Both the position numbers and the translations under genes were made by a program. Of a stretch of DNA of 64,000 nucleotides, positions 1 to 8,044 are shown in pieces. The stretch is from positions 372,001 to 436,000 of the forward strand of contig NZ_JACORU010000002.1 of assembly GCF_014297445.1 (NCBI RefSeq), read 5' to 3'. This stretch comes from Ramlibacter albus. GTDB lineage: Bacteria > Pseudomonadota > Gammaproteobacteria > Burkholderiales > Burkholderiaceae_C. Position 1 is the first letter of the stretch. Each line of letters starts with the position of its first letter. The notes under the pieces were generated by a model. It saw nothing but the letters and a program-made list of their open reading frames with translations. It searched no databases and was not told where the DNA came from.

Positions 1-394
1 AAACTTTCTCGCCGGCGTGGCTGCTGCGGAACAGGTTGGCTTCCAGCAGCACGTGGTGCCAGTGCTCGCGGCCGGCCCAGTCGGTGGCCAGCAGCAGTTC
101 GTCGGCCAGTGCGGCCTTGAGGAAGCGCGCGTCGCCTTCGGCCTCCATCGCCGACTTGCCGCCCGTGCGGCGAGCTTCGAGCGTGTGCAGCTCGATCAGC
201 TGCGTGAGCTGGTTGGACAGCGCCTGCGCCACCTCGGACGCCTCCGCCTCGGGCACGTTGCGCACGGCCTCGACGGCGCGGCGCAGCACGCCGTAGAAGT
301 CGCGGAACTGCATCGACGCGAAGTCCACCCCCCCGGCGGCGGAGGACGGGCGCGTGTCGGTCAGCGCGGGCACGGTGGGGGTCATGGGAGGCAT
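1..394 (-). CDS. tssL: T6SS inner-membrane protein TssL (DotU/IcmH), N-terminal part
   Basis: The first 131 codons are visible; the gene runs off the left edge. TssL is an inner-membrane baseplate-anchoring protein of the T6SS membrane complex (TssJLM). The visible protein has the DotU-family pattern of a short variable start, a helix rich in Leu/Glu, then LADELLLATDWAGREHW around residue 95 and LLEANLF followed by HAGEKV. The ATG at 394 is preceded by AGGAAGGA at good distance, and a second in-frame ATG lies at 385. The gene begins 13 nt after the tssK stop, so it belongs to the same operon. tssM would be expected beyond the edge. The C-terminal transmembrane segment is not visible. Confidence 0.9.
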   Translation of the reverse strand, partial: MPPMTPTVPALTDTRPSSAAGGVDFASMQFRDFYGVLRRAVEAVRNVPEAEASEVAQALSNQLTQLIELHTLEARRTGGKSAMEAEGDARFLKAALADELLLATDWAGREHWHHVLLEANLFRSSHAGEKV

Positions 395-407
395 AACTTC
401 GTCCTTC

Positions 408-1742
408 CTAGCCCTTGGTGAAGAGGACCACTTCCTGCGGCCGTTGCGACGTGCTCGTCTCGTTGGTGTTGCTGATGACGAGCGGCTGGTCCGCCACGAT
501 GAAGCTCTCGGACACGTCGATGCTGAAAAGCGTGTAGCCGGAACTCGCTCGCACGCCCAGGTCGGGGGCTTCCTCCACCTGCTTGCGCGGTGCGCCGAGG
601 ATACGCCGGTCACTGAGGGTCGTCCAGACGGTGCGGGACCCGATGACGGCCCCCGCCATCCATGCCACGTGGTCGCGTTCGGTCTGCCCGCGCAGGCCGA
701 CGACCAGCCGCTTGCCGAGCCACTGCGGCTGCAGCTCCAGCGAGAACATACGGCCGTCGAAGCCGAAGACGTGGGTGCGCCAGTCCTGGCTGACCTCGCC
801 CACGAGGTCTTCGACGGAGCGGAGCACGGGGTCGAGCGCGGACAGCGGGTCGGCCGTGTCCCACTCCGGCGGCTGCAGCGGCACGGCGCCGGGGCGCAGC
901 AGCGACAGCGGGCCCAGTTGCGCGCACAGCGCCATGAAGAGGCGGTACGGGGTGCACTCGGACGCGCCCAGCGCGCCTTCGAGCACCGGCAGCGCCATCA
1001 CCAGGCTGGCCAGGCGCGCCTTCTGCTCCAGCATCGCGATGCGGTCTTCCAGCCGCGACGAAGGGCTGGCCGTCTGCTTGGCCAGGAACGCCGCCTTGCT
1101 GCGCATCTGCGTCACCAGCCGCACGGCGCGCATGTGCACGTCGGAATCGCGCGGCACGCTCAGCATCGCCGGCAGGTAGCTGCCGCGCTTGTAGACCTCG
1201 TTGTCCCGCCGCAGCGTCATCAGGCGGATGTGCAGGTACACGGAGGACGGCACGTCGCCCATCGTCAGCGCGAGGTTGGCGGTGACGCGCGGGATTTCCA
1301 CCGGCAGCGCCTCGGACACCTCGTCGTGCACCGGCTCGGCCCGCAGCTCGCGGAAGCGCGAAGGCTGGCCCTTCTCGCGCACGGAGCGGGCGCGGCCCAG
1401 GGTCAGGAAGACGGGCAGCTCCTTGGTCTCCAGCTGCTCGGCGAAGGGCTTGAGTTCGAGCTCGAGGTCGTAGCCGGGTGCGCGGTCCACCGAGTAGGAA
1501 ACGGCGGTTCCGTCCGGCATGACGGCTTCGAGCTGCAGCACGCGCAGCAGGCCCATGCGCAGGCGCTGGTCGTCGATCTCGAGGCGGCGCACGCCCCATG
1601 CCATGGGGTCGGCCGCGAGGCATTGCCACGCCACCAGCTGGTCGACCCGCGCGCTTTCCTGCTGGAAGTGCTGCGGGCTCAGCAGCATGCCTTCATGCCA
1701 CTGGATCCGGTCGGGGGGGAAGCTCGGTTTCATCGGGTTCAA
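408..1742 (-). CDS. tssK: T6SS baseplate subunit TssK
   Basis: The protein has 444 residues, normal for TssK, which connects the baseplate wedge (TssEFG) to the membrane complex in the cytoplasm. The N-terminus contains the family hallmark IQWHEGMLLSPQHFQQ around residues 13-28, followed by the shell-domain beta-rich region and a C-terminal head ending in a segment with SESFIVADQPLVIS. It lies between tssJ and tssL with short gaps (9 nt after the tssJ stop and 13 nt before tssL), the common J-K-L order. The family assignment is firm. Confidence 0.96.
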   Translation of the reverse strand: MNPMKPSFPPDRIQWHEGMLLSPQHFQQESARVDQLVAWQCLAADPMAWGVRRLEIDDQRLRMGLLRVLQLEAVMPDGTAVSYSVDRAPGYDLELELKPFAEQLETKELPVFLTLGRARSVREKGQPSRFRELRAEPVHDEVSEALPVEIPRVTANLALTMGDVPSSVYLHIRLMTLRRDNEVYKRGSYLPAMLSVPRDSDVHMRAVRLVTQMRSKAAFLAKQTASPSSRLEDRIAMLEQKARLASLVMALPVLEGALGASECTPYRLFMALCAQLGPLSLLRPGAVPLQPPEWDTADPLSALDPVLRSVEDLVGEVSQDWRTHVFGFDGRMFSLELQPQWLGKRLVVGLRGQTERDHVAWMAGAVIGSRTVWTTLSDRRILGAPRKQVEEAPDLGVRASSGYTLFSIDVSESFIVADQPLVISNTNETSTSQRPQEVVLFTKG

Positions 1743-1751
1743 TCGTTGCGT

Positions 1752-2279
1752 CTATTGGGCTCGGATGACTTTCACTTCGCTGGCCTTCAGCCCGTCGCGG
1801 CCGAGCTGCAGCAGGATGGCCTCGGCATCGAGTTTGAGCCGGGCGCGGTGCTCGCCCGGAGGCGGATAACCCGCAAACGCCAGCACGCCGAAGGCCTTCT
1901 GCTTCTCGATCAGGGCCTCGGGGATGCGCACCGACTGGCGCGGCACGAGCTCGTAGCTCATCACGCTCACCGTCTCGGGGAAGGACCGCATGATGTCCGC
2001 CCGGGTGGCGAACCACTTGGGCGCCGGCGTGCTGTTGAGGGTGTCGAGCAGCGCCTGCTCCTTGACGAACACGAGGTCGATGGCGACCGCGCTGTTCTGG
2101 TTGGCGTCGTCGGCGGCGGTGATGGTGACGGCCTTCCAGTCGGGCGTGACGGGCTTCGGCCCCAGGCCCACGGCCTTGAGGGCGGAGTCCTTGATGTCCG
2201 TGATGGTGGCGCAGCCGCCCAGCCCGAGGGTGGCGGCCAGCACGATCGCGAACGCGAAGAGGCGGTGGGTGGACTTCAT
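1752..2279 (-). CDS. tssJ: T6SS outer-membrane lipoprotein TssJ
   Basis: TssJ has 175 residues. It starts with a positively charged signal peptide and a lipobox LGGC, placing the lipidated cysteine at residue 23, so it should be anchored in the outer membrane, where it binds periplasmic TssM. The body fits the T6SS SciN/TssJ transthyretin-like fold: the segment with DLVFVKEQ, the WFATRADIMRSFP element and the C-terminal strands. The frame is open further upstream, but the ATG at 2279 is chosen because it gives a proper lipoprotein signal and sits directly after the TGA of the upstream carrier gene, which suggests translational coupling. Confidence 0.93.
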   Translation of the reverse strand: MKSTHRLFAFAIVLAATLGLGGCATITDIKDSALKAVGLGPKPVTPDWKAVTITAADDANQNSAVAIDLVFVKEQALLDTLNSTPAPKWFATRADIMRSFPETVSVMSYELVPRQSVRIPEALIEKQKAFGVLAFAGYPPPGEHRARLKLDAEAILLQLGRDGLKASEVKVIRAQ

Positions 2280-2280
2280 T

Positions 2281-3738
2281 TCAGTTGCTCCTCGCGGGCT
2301 GCTTGACCCCGGTGGGGTCCGGCACCTTGTGCGACTGCGCCTTGCGGGCGCCCGCGCCGACGCCGGCCAGGTAGACAGTGGCCATGCACAGGCCGACGAG
2401 CACGGTGGCGACGGCCGCGCGGCCGCGCGTGAGCACCACGCGCACACGCTCGGAGGGGATGACGGTGGAGAGCATCGGCTTGGGCGCCTGCTCGGACGGC
2501 AGCCCGCGGGAGACGACCGCCAGCAGCGCGCCGGCCATCAGCATGGACAGCACGTTGCGCGGGCCCTCGCAGACGACCTCGGCGATCACGAAGGCCGGCA
2601 GCAGCGCGTCGATGGGCAGGTCGAGGTAGGCGAGCACGACCGAGCCGACCGCCAGCGACTTCACGCCGGTGACGTTGACCGAGATGAAGGCGGCGGCCGT
2701 GGATGCGAGCGCGATCACGACCAGCTCCGAGGGGACGGGGTCGCGGCCGTACAGGTTGGCCACGAACACCGCCATCACGGCGAAGAACACCGCCTCGCCC
2801 ACGCGCAGGAACGCGGGCGCGAGCGGCGCGGTGAACTCCACCAGGTCGCGCCGGAAGCCGAGCTCGTTGCACATGGCCTGGATGAACCCGGGGATGGCCG
2901 CCGCGGGCCCCGAGGCGAACAGCGACACGACGATGGGCTTGCGCAGGGCCTCCAGCACCGCGAACGGGCTTTGCCCCACGTGCAGCGCCATCGCGTAGGC
3001 GGCCACCATCACGGCCACCAGCACAGTCGCGAAGTACGGCAGCAGGAAACTTTGCATCAGGGCCATCCCGTCGGAACTCGCCGCGCTCGCGATGGAAGCC
3101 GCGAGCGCGAACGCGACCACCGGCAGGAAATCGTTCAGCCGGTCGATCAGCAGTTCGAGGGTACGGTAGATCGGCTCGAACTGTGCCTGCAACCCGCGTG
3201 CCTTGGCGTGCGGCTGTGCCGCGAAAGCAACAGCGAAGAACAGCGCGCAGATCAGGATGGCGGGCAGCGAGCCGAAGGCCAGCGCCGCGAAGAAGTTGTC
3301 GATGGCGGCGCGCTGCTTCTTCTCCACCGGCGCGGCGTTGTCGTCCGGCTTGAGCGAGACCGAGGCGATGGACTCCGACGTGAGCGACATCGAGCCGAGC
3401 TTGCGGATGTCCTGCGGTGGGATGCTGCCGCCGGCGTTGGTCAGGTCGGCCAGGCTCGCGCCCACCAGGGCCGCGAAGAACATGACGAGCGCACCGCCGA
3501 ACGCCAGCGCCAGCAGGCGCGGGATGGCCTGCGGCAGCGTGAACATGCGCCGCACGCCCAGGAACACGGCCACCACCAGCAGCGGCACCGCACCCATGTT
3601 CAGCAGCGACAGGTAGGCGAAGCTCACCGCCGACAGCGGCTTGGCGATGCCCGGCCAGATGGCCCAGGCGCCCACGCCCAGCGCGAGCGAGACGAACAGG
3701 AACATCGGGTGCCGCACGAGGGTGAGGAGGAAGCCCAT
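2281..3738 (-). CDS. Divergent DAACS-like (dicarboxylate/amino acid:cation symporter-fold) membrane carrier inside the T6SS operon
   Basis: The 485-residue polytopic membrane protein has the length and helix spacing of the GltP/DctA family, with hydrophobic segments starting near residues 10, 45, 75, 155, 205, 235, 265, 315, 340, 365 and 430. The motifs that carry ions and substrate in that family are degraded. The serine-rich HP1 loop reads ASGPAA near 276-281, the NMDGT motif is replaced by FLRVGEA around 310-316, and the conserved Asp/Asn near the last helices are not clear. It overlaps the upstream solute-binding gene by one base (TAATG) and runs straight into tssJ. Transport, a sensor role, or a membrane anchor are all possible. 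Sodium-coupled glutamate uptake should not be assumed. Confidence 0.72.
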   Translation of the reverse strand: MGFLLTLVRHPMFLFVSLALGVGAWAIWPGIAKPLSAVSFAYLSLLNMGAVPLLVVAVFLGVRRMFTLPQAIPRLLALAFGGALVMFFAALVGASLADLTNAGGSIPPQDIRKLGSMSLTSESIASVSLKPDDNAAPVEKKQRAAIDNFFAALAFGSLPAILICALFFAVAFAAQPHAKARGLQAQFEPIYRTLELLIDRLNDFLPVVAFALAASIASAASSDGMALMQSFLLPYFATVLVAVMVAAYAMALHVGQSPFAVLEALRKPIVVSLFASGPAAAIPGFIQAMCNELGFRRDLVEFTAPLAPAFLRVGEAVFFAVMAVFVANLYGRDPVPSELVVIALASTAAAFISVNVTGVKSLAVGSVVLAYLDLPIDALLPAFVIAEVVCEGPRNVLSMLMAGALLAVVSRGLPSEQAPKPMLSTVIPSERVRVVLTRGRAAVATVLVGLCMATVYLAGVGAGARKAQSHKVPDPTGVKQPARSN

Positions 3739-4592
3739 TACGCGCTCCCCTTCAGCTCGGCCAGCGCCTTGTCCACCGTCAGCCGCTCGCCCGGTTGCGA
3801 CAGGAACTGGTTGGCCAGCGCCAGCAGCGCGGTGTCGCGCCAGCCCAGCGCGATGCCCAGGGTGTCCTCCAGGTCGCGCAGGGTGACCACGCGCAGCGTG
3901 AGGGCGAGCGCGGGGTCGGACACGACGATGCGCCGCACCTCGAACTCGTCGCGGTACAGCGCCGTCACGCGGCCGCGCTTGACCCCCTCCACGGCCTCCT
4001 CCCAGTTGGGGAAGCTCACGATCTTGGCCTTCGGGAAGTTGCGCGGGGCGTAGCCCGCAAAGGAGGAATTGGCGATCACGCCCAGCGTGCCCGCGTAGGA
4101 ACGCAGCACGTCCACCAGCGGCACGTCGTTGGCGTACTTGGCGAATTCCAGCCGGTTGAGGATCAGCGCGTGCTGCAGCCGCAGGTACGGGTCGGAGAAG
4201 CGCACGGCCTGCGAGCGGGCCAGCGTGCGCGACAGCTTGCTGATGCCCATGTCCGCCTCGCTGCGGGCCACCTGCTGGATCACCTCGTCGAAGGTGCGGG
4301 CCGTGCGCACGATGCGCACCGGCACGCTCATTTCGGCGGCCAGGCGCTCGGCCATGCGTACGTCGGTGCCGACGAGGCGGCCTTCGCGGACCTGGAAGAA
4401 CGGGGGCGAATCCACCGCCAGCATCGCCACGACCAGCTCGCCCCGGCGCAGCACCCGGGCGATGTCCGGTGCGACCCAGGCGCCGCTTGGGGCGCGCACG
4501 AGGCCGGTGGCGCTGCCGTCCTGCGCGGCACGCGCGGCGCCGCCGGCCACGAGGGCCAGGGCTGCTGCGCAGAAGTGCCGCCGGTTGGTCAT
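3738..4592 (-). CDS. Periplasmic amino-acid-type solute-binding protein (SBP_bac_3-like)
   Basis: The protein has 284 residues with an N-terminal signal peptide (residues 1-22, ending ARAAQ), then the family-3 binding-protein layout: VLRRGELVVAMLAVDSPPFF near 48-67, LVGTDVRMAERLAAEM, a hinge, and YAGTLGVIANSS in the second lobe. Normally such proteins feed an ABC importer. Here no ABC permease is nearby, and the gene overlaps the DAACS-like carrier by one base. The context suggests a periplasmic ligand-binding partner of that carrier or of the secretion machine; this is inference. The ligand cannot be predicted. Confidence 0.75.
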   Translation of the reverse strand: MTNRRHFCAAALALVAGGAARAAQDGSATGLVRAPSGAWVAPDIARVLRRGELVVAMLAVDSPPFFQVREGRLVGTDVRMAERLAAEMSVPVRIVRTARTFDEVIQQVARSEADMGISKLSRTLARSQAVRFSDPYLRLQHALILNRLEFAKYANDVPLVDVLRSYAGTLGVIANSSFAGYAPRNFPKAKIVSFPNWEEAVEGVKRGRVTALYRDEFEVRRIVVSDPALALTLRVVTLRDLEDTLGIALGWRDTALLALANQFLSQPGERLTVDKALAELKGSA

Positions 4593-4599
4593 GTTCGCC

Positions 4600-4902
4600 T
4601 CAGTGCTTGGCGGCGGGGGCCGCGCCGGGCGTGGCGGGGGCCGGTGTGGCGGCGGGGGCCTGCGCGCCCACCTGCTGCACCGGGGAGGCGACCTGCTTCA
4701 CGGCCGATTCGGTATCGGCGGCTTTCTTTTGCGCGGCGGCCAGCGGGTCGTTGGCCGGTGCACCCGCGGCCGCCGGGTCGGCGGGCCGCGCCGTGCGCTG
4801 GCCCACCTGCATGCCGAGCAGGAAGAGCAGCACGAACAGCGCGACCAGGCTGAAGAGGCCGACCGCGACGAGCCGGGGCGTGAGGCTGAACCTGTATTCC
4901 AT
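4600..4902 (-). CDS. Small single-pass membrane protein of the T6SS operon
   Basis: I do not recognise a family for this 100-residue protein. It has a short basic N-terminus, one strong transmembrane segment at about residues 10-30 (VAVGLFSLVALFVLLFLLGM), and a periplasm-facing Ala/Pro/Gln-rich tail. It sits between the PAAR-like gene and the solute-binding protein with gaps of 15 and 7 nt, so it is co-transcribed. The topology (N-in, low-complexity tail outside) resembles small scaffold or immunity-type proteins, but there is no direct evidence for either role. Confidence 0.65.
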   Translation of the reverse strand: MEYRFSLTPRLVAVGLFSLVALFVLLFLLGMQVGQRTARPADPAAAGAPANDPLAAAQKKAADTESAVKQVASPVQQVGAQAPAATPAPATPGAAPAAKH

Positions 4903-4917
4903 CTTCCGTTTCCCTCC

Positions 4918-5304
4918 TCAGGGAACCATTTCCGTGAATTGCCCCGGGACCGAGGGCTTGATGACGCCTCCCCAGTTGCACATGCACATCGAACTGTCGT
5001 TGAGGACGGGCATGTTGCCAAGCAGAACAGTAGGCGCGCCGGGCACCCACGGCGCTGTCGTCACGGGGATGCACGGCATCGGCGTGAGCACGCCCAGTGC
5101 CGCGGCCGTCGCCGCGGCCACCATCGGGTTGGACGGCGAGTTGCACATCCCGAACGGCGGGATGTTCACGATCGGCTTGTGGTCCATGATGTTGGCCGCC
5201 GGCGTGCTGGAGATGCAGCAGTTGGTCGGCAGCACCACCAGCGTCGACGGCGCGACGCCGAAGGTGCACTGGATCATCGCGCCCATCACGACATGCATGC
5301 CCAT
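4918..5304 (-). CDS. PAAR-like spike-tip protein (DUF4280 type)
   Basis: The 128-residue protein begins with VVMGAMIQCTFGVAPS and continues with PAANIMDHKP, FGMCNSPSNP, ALGVLTPMPCIPVT and a terminal CMCNWGGVI. This is the Gly/Pro/Cys-rich pattern of DUF4280 PAAR-like proteins, which cap the VgrG spike and carry effectors. There is no C-terminal toxin extension, so it is a bare tip. The ATG at 5304 follows a GAGGAG ribosome binding site; longer upstream readings belong to the MORN gene in another frame. It lies two genes after vgrG, as expected for spike components. Confidence 0.86.
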   Translation of the reverse strand: MGMHVVMGAMIQCTFGVAPSTLVVLPTNCCISSTPAANIMDHKPIVNIPPFGMCNSPSNPMVAAATAAALGVLTPMPCIPVTTAPWVPGAPTVLLGNMPVLNDSSMCMCNWGGVIKPSVPGQFTEMVP

Positions 5305-5306
5305 GG

Positions 5307-6029
5307 TCAGTCTCCTCGGAAGACCCGTTCGAGCCGTTCCAGGAACGGCGGCGGCTGGCCGTCGGGGTCGGTCCGCTTGCCCTTGGTGTCGAAACGCGCC
5401 GGCTCGGCGGTCGGCTTGCCTTCCTTGTACGAGACCTCTTCCATCACCTCGCCGCCCGGCCAGAAGCGCTTGACCTTGCCGTGCAGGACGTTGTCCTTGT
5501 ACGTGCAGGTCTGCACCACCTTGCCTTCGCGGTCGTAGTCGGTGCACTCGCCGTCCAGCAGGCCGGCCTTGTAGTTCGCCTTGCGCACGCGCCGGCCCTC
5601 GAAGAAGAACTCCGAAGGCCCGTTCATCTCTCCATCCTTGAACAGGATCTTCGCGGCGACGAGCCCCGCCAGGTCGTACGAAGTGGTCAGCCCCTGCAGC
5701 ACGCCCTTCTCGAACTTCTGCTGCGCGACGCAGGTGCCGTACACGTAGACCTTCATGATCCCGTGCGGCACGCCGTCCTCGTACTCGCATTGCTGCACCA
5801 GCTCGCCGTCGTCGCCGTACACCTCCATCAGCCCGTGCAGCTTGCCGTCCTTGAAGCCCATCTTCACGCTGTCCTTGCCGCCGGACTCGTGGTGCAGGTC
5901 GCCGTCGAGCTTGCCGTCCACGAGCGTGCACTTCAGGCCGTCCTGGTCCACGACGCGCGGCTGCGGCGGCGCGGCCGCTTCGGGCGGCGCGGCGTGCGCA
6001 GGCGGTGGGGCGGGGGCGTGCGTGTCCAT
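5307..6029 (-). CDS. MORN/YwqK-type repeat protein between VgrG and PAAR
   Basis: The protein has 240 residues. After a Pro/Ala-rich leader of about 25 residues come roughly seven 20-24-residue repeats of the form D/E-G-x-x-x-G-x-x-x-x-Y/F-x-x-x-G, for example DGKLHGLMEVYGDDG, DGVPHGIMKVYVYG, AGLLDGECTDYDREG and DNVLHGKVKRFWPGG. This is the MORN-like repeat of the YwqK family, often annotated as antitoxin-like. It starts on the last base of the vgrG stop (TGATG) and ends 2 nt before the PAAR start, so it is translated with the spike genes. A role as adaptor for cargo or as immunity protein is plausible; no toxin is recognisable beside it. Confidence 0.8.
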   Translation of the reverse strand: MDTHAPAPPPAHAAPPEAAAPPQPRVVDQDGLKCTLVDGKLDGDLHHESGGKDSVKMGFKDGKLHGLMEVYGDDGELVQQCEYEDGVPHGIMKVYVYGTCVAQQKFEKGVLQGLTTSYDLAGLVAAKILFKDGEMNGPSEFFFEGRRVRKANYKAGLLDGECTDYDREGKVVQTCTYKDNVLHGKVKRFWPGGEVMEEVSYKEGKPTAEPARFDTKGKRTDPDGQPPPFLERLERVFRGD

Positions 6030-8044
6030 CAGTTGATCTTGGTAAGCGCGCCCTTGAGCGTGAGCATGCCGCCGGCCTCGAAGTTGCCCAGCCCGTCCGC
6101 GGCGATCTTGACCATCGGCGCCTTGCCGTCCATCTGCGCGCCGCCTTCCAGCGCCAGCTTGATCGCGCCCTTGACCGTGGCGTTGGTGCCGCCCTCGGCC
6201 TTGAGGTCGGTGCCGGACTTGGCGGTCAGCGCGGTGCCGGCCTGCATCGTCATGTCGGAGCCCGACTTGCCGAGGAAGGACGTGCCCGACTCGATGTTCA
6301 CCTTGCCGCTGGACTTGATCGTGATGTCGCCCGTGGCCTCGATGGTGAGCTTGCCGTCCACCTTGAGCGAATAGTCCTTGGCCACCGTCTGGGTGAACTT
6401 GCCCTTGTCGGTGAGCGTCTCGTCGCCCTCGATGGTGGTCTCGCGCGTCGTCTTGACCTTGTGGATCTCCTTGCCCTTCTTGATCTCGAAGGTGTGGTCG
6501 CCCTCTTCCAGCGTGTGCGTCTCGGCGCCCTTCTTGATGGTGGTGGTCAGCGCGTTCTCGATCTCGCGCGTCATGTCCTTCTGGGCGTGCATGTAGAAGA
6601 GCTCGGAGTCCTTCTTGTCCTCCAGCTTGATCTCGTTGCCCGCGCTGCCCTGCTTGGACGAGCGCGTGCGGATGATCGACATCGTCTGGTTCGCCGGCAG
6701 CGTCTCGGGCACGGTGTTCTCGCCGTTGTAGACGGAGCCCGTCACCAGCGGCCGCTCGGGGTCGCCGTTGATGTAGGTGATGACCACTTCCTGCCCGATG
6801 CGCGGGATGAAGATGTTGCCGAAGCTCTTGCCGGCCACCGACTGCTGCACGCGGATCCAGAACGAGGCCTTGTCGTCCTTCTTGCCGTCGCGGTCCCACG
6901 GGAACTGCACCTTGATGCGGCCGTGCTTGTCGGTCCAGATCTCCTCGCCGCTCGGGCCCACGACCAGCGCGGTTTCGCAGCCGGCGGCGCGCGGCTTCAA
7001 CGTGAGCAGCGGCGGGCGGAAAGGCGTGGCCGCGGGGAAGGCTTCGAAGGAATTCGTGTACAGCTCGTCGCGCGCGGTGTGGTGCACGCGGCGCAGCACG
7101 AACGACGCGTTGAGCGCCGTCTTGAAGTGGCCCGACAGCGTGAACTTGGTGCCCGCGCAGAACGGGTAGGCGAAACTGTCGCCGCGCAGCACTTCCGACG
7201 TGACCTGGCTCGCCTCGACGCGCACCTTGGCGAGGGCCGTACCGCCGCTTGCCGCCTTGTGGCCGGTGCCGAACTCGTACAGCGACCCTTCGCCCGCGCT
7301 CGCCGAGTGCGAGCCCTCCAGCGCCGTGCTGGGGTTCTCGAAGTCGTAGTCGTTCGCCTTGGCCGTCTTGAGCACCACCGAGTACTCGTGCGCGAAGCGG
7401 CTGACGGTGTCGATCGGGCTCTCCATGCCGGTCTGCGGGAAGAACCGCATGGCCTTGGAGTCGGTGTTGTCCACGAAGGCCGAGGACGAGTCGCCCAGCC
7501 ACATCGTGTGCGCGCCGTCGGCGAACTTGAAGAAGTAGAAAATGCCCGCGCGCTCCATCAGGCGCGAGACGAAGTCGAAGGCCGTCTCGTCGTACTGCAC
7601 GCAGTAGTCGAGCGCGGTGTAGGTGCCGGAAACCTTGGTGACGTCGAAGGTCACGCCCACGTCGCCCAGCACGGCCTTGATGATCTCGACGAGGGTCTTG
7701 CCCTGGTAGATCTTGCGGTCGCGGTAGAGCGTGCCGAGCCACAGCTTGGGCACGATCTCGGCTTCGTAGTGGGCGAAGTCGCGGTCGAAGCCGCTGTGCA
7801 CGAAGCGCGAGCAGATGCCGTTGATGTAGCGTGTGGGCCCGCCGGTGATGGCCATCTTCACCGTCACCGGCTTGCCGATGATGCTGCTGGCCGCCAGCGT
7901 GGTGCTGGACGAGCGCATGTGCAGGTTGAAGCGGAACAGCTCCGACAGCCCCTCGCTGCCTTCCATGGCGTCCAGCAGCAGGTCGTCCGCTCCGAAAGGC
8001 GTGGTGACCTTCAGGAAGCCGGCCTGCTTGAAGCCTTCTTTCAT
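6029..8044 (-). CDS. vgrG: T6SS spike protein VgrG (TssI)
   Basis: The protein has 671 residues and trimerises at the tip of the Hcp tube. Residues about 1-380 match the gp27-like hub, with LSELFRFNL, the YINGICSRFVHSG region and DYCVQYDETAFDFVSRLME. They are followed by the gp5 OB-fold segment DKHGRIKVQFPWDRDGK and SFWIRVQQ, then IPRIGQEVVITYINGDPERPLVTGSVYN in two parts. The C-terminus is a long run of beta-prism repeats, which ends at ALTKIN without an effector domain. The true start is the ATG at 8044, overlapping the clpV stop by 4 nt. The frame stays open upstream only because it lies inside clpV. Confidence 0.96.
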   Translation of the reverse strand: MKEGFKQAGFLKVTTPFGADDLLLDAMEGSEGLSELFRFNLHMRSSSTTLAASSIIGKPVTVKMAITGGPTRYINGICSRFVHSGFDRDFAHYEAEIVPKLWLGTLYRDRKIYQGKTLVEIIKAVLGDVGVTFDVTKVSGTYTALDYCVQYDETAFDFVSRLMERAGIFYFFKFADGAHTMWLGDSSSAFVDNTDSKAMRFFPQTGMESPIDTVSRFAHEYSVVLKTAKANDYDFENPSTALEGSHSASAGEGSLYEFGTGHKAASGGTALAKVRVEASQVTSEVLRGDSFAYPFCAGTKFTLSGHFKTALNASFVLRRVHHTARDELYTNSFEAFPAATPFRPPLLTLKPRAAGCETALVVGPSGEEIWTDKHGRIKVQFPWDRDGKKDDKASFWIRVQQSVAGKSFGNIFIPRIGQEVVITYINGDPERPLVTGSVYNGENTVPETLPANQTMSIIRTRSSKQGSAGNEIKLEDKKDSELFYMHAQKDMTREIENALTTTIKKGAETHTLEEGDHTFEIKKGKEIHKVKTTRETTIEGDETLTDKGKFTQTVAKDYSLKVDGKLTIEATGDITIKSSGKVNIESGTSFLGKSGSDMTMQAGTALTAKSGTDLKAEGGTNATVKGAIKLALEGGAQMDGKAPMVKIAADGLGNFEAGGMLTLKGALTKIN

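Noticed and set aside
354..2306. 650-codon plus-strand open frame opposite tssK and tssJ
   Set aside because: Shadow frame; the opposite strand encodes clear TssK and TssJ.
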